Part shown: one piece after another, positions 58,334 to 64,000 of the stretch
Numbering within the stretch: the first letter of the stretch is position 1
Layout: each line of letters starts with the position of its first letter
Origin: Anastrepha obliqua
Taxonomy: Eukaryota; Arthropoda; Insecta; Diptera; Tephritidae
Length of the DNA: 64,000 nucleotides
Direction of reading: 5' to 3'
NCBI RefSeq assembly: GCF_027943255.1
Contig: NC_072896.1
Coordinates: 42,992,501-43,056,500, forward strand
The notes under the pieces: generated by a model
The model's database searches: none
Seen by the model: only the letters and a program-made list of their open reading frames with translations
What the model was told of the DNA's origin: nothing
Position numbers and translations under genes: made by a program

Positions 58334-59812
58334 GAGTGCCGATCCCTCGCTTCAGTCAGTGGAACTATAAATCTATATATATAAAAATGAAATGATGTTC
58401 GTTTGTACGCATTTTTTTGGGCCGATACGAGGCCAATTTTATTCGTTCTTTTTTCATATTATAGGGATCCACTAGAGGAAGGTTTTTAGCAAAAAAAAAA
58501 TTTCTTTTAAATATTTTCTTCATATAAAAAAAAGAAAAAATCAAAATATTGTACAAAACAAAACTTGCTCGATTCTTAGATTAAAGTAAGTTTCGAATCG
58601 ACATTCATTTTATGTGTACAACTTTTTTTGAATTTTTCGTTATTGTATACAGAAATTTCAAATGATTTGAATGAAATTTTTTTTTTTTTTTATTTCTTCC
58701 ATAAAATATTACACCTGTCGTTAGACAATAAGTAATTTGATTTACAAAAAGATGGAATGAGAGTGATATTGAAGGGCCAATGCCCCCAAGCTCATTTAGA
58801 AGAAATATATACATATTATTTAAAAACAAGTGGTTAACAAACAATGACATATACGATTAGTTGACAATTGATTACAAGGATTTTGCAAGATCTGTTGGTG
58901 TTTGACGGTTAAGCCGACTTTGGGTAGATTTTTCTTTATTTGGTAGTCTTCTCATCATAGGATTTGTATGCGTTTATAGTCTATTTATGTGTCTTCTGCT
59001 AGCGCTTTGTATTGTTTCATCAATAGTATCGATGTCAAGGTCGCGATGAATATCTGCGTTAGGTATGTACCAAGGTGCATTAGTTAAGGTCCTAAGTATT
59101 TATGAAAATAATGTTTGAATTCAATTGAGCAATGCTTTCTTTGACCAATTCTATATGGAAATGAATGCGTTTGCAAACGATGTTTTCGGCTATGAACAAA
59201 TGTTGGAATCGAATGAAAAAGGAAAGAAACGCGAAATGATAAAAAAATTCTTGGAAAATTTAAAATGAATGGTGCTTCATTGGAAAAATTCAAAGGTAAT
59301 AAGAACATACACAAGATAAAGTTAGAATTCGAATTTTTAAATTTATTTTGTTTATTTCTCATTTTTTTCAGAAGTACACCACACAACAACTCATTCCAAC
59401 TCTGATTTTGAAATCCTGTTGGAATTGGTGATCGATAATTTTGTCACTGGAAATTTTTGTCAATGGAAATTTGCGTGTATCAGACCCTGCATATTATTTA
59501 CCATATCAACTTTTTATGGAACATATGGACCAAATGAACACAAAAAAATAATATAGTTTTGTTTTGATTTTTTGCAACATTTTGGTTTTCAGTTAATACA
59601 ATAAAAACAATACTGTTTTTTCGTGAACACAAAATTCTAAATTTATTACGTTGTTTGTTTAGAATTTTTTTAGAAAAAAAGTAAATTTTTTGGTTTTGAG
59701 GAAATTTGTTTATTGTTGCTATTTGTGAAAGCGTAGATATTTGTAAGTATTTGACTATAATCCTAAAAGTTAATGGAATACCACTATGACACATAGAAAA
59801 CATTTTTTCAAA

Positions 59813-60350
59813 GGGGTGTTTCTCGAAAATTATAAAAAAAATTGTTTTCAAAAATTTTGAAGAAATAAAGTAAAATAAAAAAATTTCGAAAGCATGAAAT
59901 TTTTTCAAAACCAAATTTTCCTCAAAAAGATAAAAGAAATTTCTTCGAAGAGGTGTTTTTCTAAAATTACAAAAAAAAAAATTTCAAAAATTTTAAACAA
60001 ATAAAATAAAATAAAACTTTTTCAAGGGTATGAAATTTTTTCAAAACAAAATTTTCTGAAAACCAAACAAAATTAAAAAAAAAATGGTGTTTTCAAAGCA
60101 TTTCATATTCCACTATTAATAGAGAATACATTTTTTCGAGGGGGTGTTTTTCAAAGCGGAAAAAAATCTTTTTTAACAAATCAATTTAAACTTTTACAAA
60201 AGTATGAAATTTTTTCAAGAACAAAATTTTCTCAAAAACGTTAAATTAAAAAAAAATAGTTTTTTCAAAATATTTAATTTTCAGCAATTAACTGAGAAGA
60301 AATTTGTTAGAGCGAAGTGTTTTTCAAAACTTCAAAAAACACTTTTTAAC
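59813..60350. repeat. Degenerate tandem repeat in the Helitron
   Basis: Four diverged units of about 135-185 bp, each beginning GGTGTTTYTC and, about 80-90 bases later, RTATGAAATTTTTTCAA (59893, 60027, 60203 and related). AT-rich, non-coding. Confidence 0.6.
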
Positions 60351-60386
60351 CAAAAAAAAATAAACCTTTTTTCAAAAACAACAGGA

Positions 60387-61096
60387 ATGATAACATTGCC
60401 TAACAATTTCTGCACTTTTGCACAGTCTAAAGAGGCATTGATACAGAGTGTATTTCCAAACATAGTTCAACATTACAAAAACCATGATTGACTCAGCGAA
60501 AGAGCAATTTTAGCTGGGAAAAATAAGGACGTCAATGATATAAATTCAGCTATTTTAGATCAAATACCTGGTGACATAGTTGCGTATAAGTCAATGGACA
60601 CTATTACTGATCAAGATGAGGTCGTAAATTATCCAACTGAATTCTTAAACACACTCGATTTGCCAGGCTTACCACCTCATAATTTACGATTAAAAATTGG
60701 AGCACCGATTATTATGCTGCGCAATAGTAATGTGCCCCGACTTTGCAACGGTACCAGACTCGCTGTGAAGAAGCTAATGGGTAACGTTATCGAAGCAACA
60801 ATTTTGAAAGGGAAGTACAAAGGAGAAGACATTTTGATACCCTGAATTCCACTGATTCCGGCGGATTTACCATTCGATTTCAAACGTTTGCAGTTCCCTA
60901 TTCGCCTTGCCTTCGCTATGAGAATTAATAAGGCGCAAGGACAGTCTCTACAAATGTGCGGTATTAATTTAGAATACCCAATTTTCTCTCATGGACAATT
61001 GTATGTAGCTTGCTCACGAGTTGGCAAACCATCGTCATTATTCACGCGAAAGATGAAAAAATCAAAAACGTTGTCTACCAAAAAGTATTACAATAA
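60387..61096 (+). pseudogene. Helitron Pif1-like helicase, C-terminal part
   Basis: One frame throughout: MITLPNNFCTFAQSKEALIQ, a TGA at 60489-60491 where Trp is expected (NHD*LSERAIL), VNDINSAILDQIPGDIVAYK, FLNTLDLPGLPPHNLRLKIG, GAPIIMLRN, a second TGA at 60843-60845 (Arg expected), then [20 protein letters not shown] and [25 protein letters not shown] and YVACSRV are SF1 helicase motifs V and VI; the usual MTINKAQG has Arg in place of Thr. A frameshift at about 61040 moves the normal end (NVVYQKVLQ, stop 61094-61096) into another frame. Confidence 0.9.
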
Positions 61097-61384
61097 AGTT
61101 CGAATGAAATTGTATCAAAGAATTTGCTTTGTTTCGTATTAATTTTATTCTCTTTCAGCAAATCATTGAATTTATCGTCTAGCGAAGCGGGCGAGGTACG
61201 CTAGTCTTTAAATAAATATGTCGAGGCAACTCCCAAATAAACCGAAATTTCCAAATCGCTTTTGTCCGTTAACGGAAAAGCTAAGATAATGAAATTTGAT
61301 ACAGTTACATAAATTGACAATGCCTGTCTTATTGTGGAAAGTATTAGGTATTGGAAAAGAGGGTGTGACACCTCCTATACACCT

Positions 61385-61474
61385 CGTTCCCCCGACAGTC
61401 GGTTCTACGTTAACGGAACGACCCGGATTTACTATATACTCGGCCAAGGACTGTCACTGCTGCAACAACAACAA
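61385..61474 (+). repeat. Family B short retroposon, stem-loop missing
   Basis: CGTTCCCCCGACAGTCGGTT, CTACGTTAACGGAACGACCC, GGATTTACTATATACTCGGC, CAAGGACTGTCACTGC, then a (CAA)n tail. The stem-loop segment present in other copies is deleted. CCTCCTATAC / CCTCCTACAC at the two ends may be its TSD. Confidence 0.75.
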
Positions 61475-61514
61475 CCTCCTACACGAACTTAAACCTCATT
61501 GAGTATACAAAATA

Positions 61515-61775
61515 AATGTAGTTGTTGAAGTGGTTGAGTATTTCTATTGAAACAATCCTAATTAGCGACTAGCGAAATTTTACTACTACTGTTTTCGAGT
61601 GATGTCTTGCTCTTTTTTTTGTTTGTTTTTTTATTTTATTTTTATTCAGATCCATATCGTGAGATCCAAGTATATCAGCAAACTTTGTATCTCTATGTCT
61701 GAGATTTCATTAACTTGCTGAAAGAAAGATTTACCGAAAGAGCAAAGTCTTGCTTTGGCTAAAAACGTAACAAAA
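61515..61775 (-). mobile_element. LINE 3' end fragment
   Basis: The minus strand reads LAKARLCSFGKSFFQQVNEI, SDIEIQSLLIYLDLTIWI and stop, parallel to RARLRSFGKPFLQQIKEISV in the copy at 51058. The 3' UTR has A/T runs and ends CAACCACTTCAACAACTACA at about 61520. Confidence 0.75.
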
Positions 61776-62695
61776 GTTATTTCGAGTCGGGCACTGCATT
61801 TTTCGTAAGATGAAATATACAGAAAGGCGTTTTCGCGCAACAGAACTTAAAACAATTGTCAAAGTATGCGTCTCCTAGTAGCGCAACTGTCAGATGATCG
61901 GAACTTCCGGAACTGTAACAAACACACAAACGGCACAGAGTGTGTTGTATGAAACAATAAATTAAAGGTTAATAAGTTGTTTAAAAAATTGGAGTCCCTG
62001 ATAAAATTTTTTTTTTTTAATTTCACATAATAAAAACATTTCCACGAGTCTGCCTGCAGAAATTCAGCGCGATTGGACCACGGAAAAAGGGTTAAAAATT
62101 GATCCAAAGTTTTTCACACAGGCGGACTACGAGCTCTATATTTTATACATAAAAACAAAAAATTCTGACGTGTACATGAAAATCGCCGATACACGTGTAT
62201 TTTTATTTTTTCTCCCCTTTCCGAAAAAGTATATTTGGTTTATAGGACAGAAAAAAAGTTAATTTTTGTAACGCAGTGTAATTAAAGGCATCTAACACCT
62301 TCCATATACATATTATATGTATTTATGATCCACTGAACGCAAAACATTAAGATTTTGACACATTATTTCTTCCAGCACTCTTTGGACCTTCTGTTGATAT
62401 CTTAAACATCCTTTCGTTCATCATCCTCTTGCTTTCTCGACAGCTGAACGATATATGACATGCGACATTTTGACCTACACGGTACCATCCCCTTTGCCAT
62501 TCGTTTGAAATTGGCTTTGCCCTTGATCCAAGCGCAATTCGAAAACTGGTGTTTCTTTCCGGTTTTTCAGGTACATTCTAAATATTGGGAATGGAATGTC
62601 ATTATTTCGAATCGTCAAATTGTCGATGACTCTTCCGTCAAGAGTGTCAGCGATGTCAGAGCTGGAAAAAGTTTTATTTTCACAAGGTATAGGCA
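61776..62695. other. Non-coding stretch
   Basis: No supported gene or transposon; unique-looking AT-rich DNA. Confidence 0.35.
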
Positions 62696-63011
62696 GCCGC
62701 CGTAGCCGAATGGGTTGGTGCGTGACTACCATTCGGAATTCAGAGAGAATGTAGGTTCGGATCCTGGTGAAAGACCAAAATGAAAAAAATATTTTTCTAA
62801 TAGTGTTCGCCCTTCCGCAGGCAATGCGGAGTATTTCCGAGAGTATTTCTGTCATGAAAATCTCCTCATAAAAAATATCTAGCGTTCGGAGTCGGTTTGA
62901 AATTGTGGGTACCTTCATTTGTGAAACAACATCAAGATGCACGCCACAAATAGGAGGAGGAACTCGGCCAATCACCCGAAAGAGGGTGTACGCGCCAACT
63001 ATATATATATA
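62696..63011 (+). repeat. SINE family A, most complete copy
   Basis: Order: GCCGCCGTAGCCGAATGGGT (box A region), TGGTGCGTGACTACCATTCG, GGTTCGGATCCTGG (box B, GGTTCRANNCC), body TCTAATAGTGTTCGCCCTTC, GAGTATTTCTGTCATGAAAA, GAGTCGGTTTGAAATTGTGG, CATTTGTGAAACAACATCAA, CACAAATAGGAGGAGGAACT, CGAAAGAGGGTGTACGCGCC and a (TA)n end. About 316 bp. Confidence 0.88.
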
Positions 63012-63112
63012 ATTTTTCAGTAACAAAACTTGCAAAAGCTAAGGTTTCAGAGAGTTTTTGTTTTCTATGATGGTATATTAGTTGAAGTTAACTACATTAA
63101 CAGACATTAACG

Positions 63113-63217
63113 ACCGCTATAAGAAAAACTTTTTCTTCTTTTTGGTGTTTCACGGAGGTTCGAACCTACGTTCTCCGAACGGTAGCCACGCACCAACCAT
63201 TCGGCTACGGCGGCCGC
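63113..63217 (-). repeat. SINE family A, 5' part
   Basis: On the complement GCGGCCGCCGTAGCCGAATG, GTTGGTGCGTGGCTACCGTT, GTAGGTTCGAACCTCCGTGA (perfect B box), then GTTTTTCTTATAGCGGTCG-like end. Confidence 0.88.
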
Positions 63218-63322
63218 TTGAAACACGTACTTCCACTGAAAACAAATACTTCCGCTGGATACAAAAGGCTCACCAGCATTATTTAACACAAATATAGAAC
63301 GGGATGCAAATCTGCAAGAATG

Positions 63323-63345
63323 TTGTTGTTGTTGTAGCAGTAATA
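63323..63345 (-). mobile_element. 23-base LINE/family B tail insertion with 8-bp TSD
   Basis: CAAGAATG at 63315-63322 and 63346-63353 flanks TATTACTGCTACAACAACAA (complement), which is the extreme 3' end of the CAA-tailed retroposons at 11612 and 58208. Confidence 0.6.
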
Positions 63346-63353
63346 CAAGAATG

Positions 63354-64000
63354 TATTATAGCTTTGTTCACCGAACGGTTGTATGCAGCAGCATAAATGA
63401 ATCTAGCCCGATATATGTATGTACTATATGCAACTCAGAATGATGAGTAAAAATTAATACATTTCTTTTGAAATTGAAAATGGGTAAAACCAGTCAATAT
63501 CCATGTCCACTTCACATATAACCGTAAATTCTAAGAAAGTGGACATAAGTAAAAATTACCAAAAATTCTTTCATTTCACATTGTCTATTAGTCTGTTTGA
63601 TTCTAAAAATTAACAGCCAGCCCAAATTAAATTTCATTAAACTATGCGCGGATATAATCGGCATAGAGTTCGACTCAGACAGAATTTAGCACTTCTTAAC
63701 TTGTATTCAATTATACCACAGATAATTCTTTCACCTTTTTTAAGAGTTATTAGGCATAAAAATATAAAAGGGGAAAAAGTTATGATGTAAGAAACACTGC
63801 TGGGGTATATGTACATACATAGGTATGTATGTATGCATGATCTCAGAGATTGTGAAACAGTAAATATTTAATCGTCTTCCAAAAACAATACTTTCAAAAT
63901 CCAAGCGTGTACTGTGCCAACGACAACAAAAATGACATTAATACACGATTTATAAATATATTTCTTTATTGACTCAATCCCAGATATTGCGTGCGGCGAC
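63354..64000. other. Non-coding to window end
   Basis: AT-rich with a TATG tract near 63810-63835. Nothing recognised. Confidence 0.4.

Larger units (their letters stand above)
58372..61204 (+). mobile_element. Helitron, defective, 2833 bp
   Basis: Starts TCTATATATATAAAAATGAA right after an A and ends CTAG before a T, the A/T insertion and 5'-TC...CTRR-3' ends of Helitrons. The 3' end has CTAGCG...CGCTAG flanking a GC-rich loop (61179-61204). There are no terminal inverted repeats or TSD, as expected. It contains the C-terminal part of a Pif1-type helicase and a repeat array; the Rep (HUH) domain is missing. Confidence 0.88.

Noticed and set aside
62696..62780. A genuine tRNA gene
   Set aside because: Boxes A and B are present, but no cloverleaf with matching acceptor stem is visible and the same sequence recurs in a longer dispersed unit, so it is a SINE head.
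63001..63011. TATATATATA as a TATA box
   Set aside because: It is the (TA)n 3' end of the SINE family A copy.

Overview
The window is AT-rich, intron- and repeat-like DNA from an insect, most probably a tephritid fruit fly (Diptera). The evidence is dense CATA/TATG microsatellites, a very high load of insect-type DNA transposons (mariner, Tc1, pogo, PIF/Harbinger, hAT, CMC-like, Helitron) and non-LTR retrotransposon tails, and several transposase remnants with the D-D41-D spacing that is characteristic of the rosa branch of mariner-like elements described from tephritids. No bacterial-style operon, rRNA, tRNA gene or CRISPR array is present. I found no recognisable host protein-coding gene; the best candidate for a non-transposon gene is a 76-codon ORF at 2976-3206 on the minus strand. 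The species assignment is inference.

Layout. 0-10 kb: SINE-like repeats, mariner relics, a small candidate ORF, then long featureless AT-rich DNA and a LINE RNase H fragment (8.1-9.0 kb). 11-15.9 kb: mariner/IS630 relics, one of them split by a LINE with target-site duplication (TSD), and a second LINE tail with its own TSD. 16-26 kb: mostly low-complexity DNA, a TTAA-flanked MITE (19.3-20.0 kb), and a few GC-richer patches without transposon similarity (16.3-16.6, 23.3-24.4, 25.3-25.9 kb). 26.7-37.2 kb is the richest block: a deleted pogo element, a deleted mariner, a nearly intact Tc1 element (29427-31075), an apparently intact 3.8-kb CMC/CACTA-like element with about 444-bp inverted repeats and a spliced 615-residue transposase (31423-35204), and a deleted PIF/Harbinger element that keeps the 5' halves of both of its genes (36337-37242). 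37.8-44.6 kb: LINE fragments and a nested stack (hAT interrupted by SINE, MITE, mariner, SINE), then a second TTAA MITE. 47-51.7 kb: a mariner deletion derivative, and a D41D mariner broken by an unidentified DNA transposon whose termini begin CACAGTG, then a 5'-truncated LINE with a 45-base A tract. 52-57 kb: LINE fragments, a third TTAA MITE, an irritans-like mariner interrupted by a LINE, and a MITE with internal duplication. 58.4-61.2 kb: a Helitron with canonical ends and a helicase carrying two nonsense codons and a frameshift. 61-64 kb: SINE and LINE ends.

How the parts work together: this is a nested transposon landscape rather than a functional gene cluster. Non-autonomous units (two short retroposon families and several MITE families) appear many times, while only two elements look close to self-sufficient: the CMC-like element, and the Tc1 element, which is silenced by one in-frame stop codon. 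Nesting with TSDs gives relative ages: mariners are generally older and the LINE tails and the CMC-like element younger.
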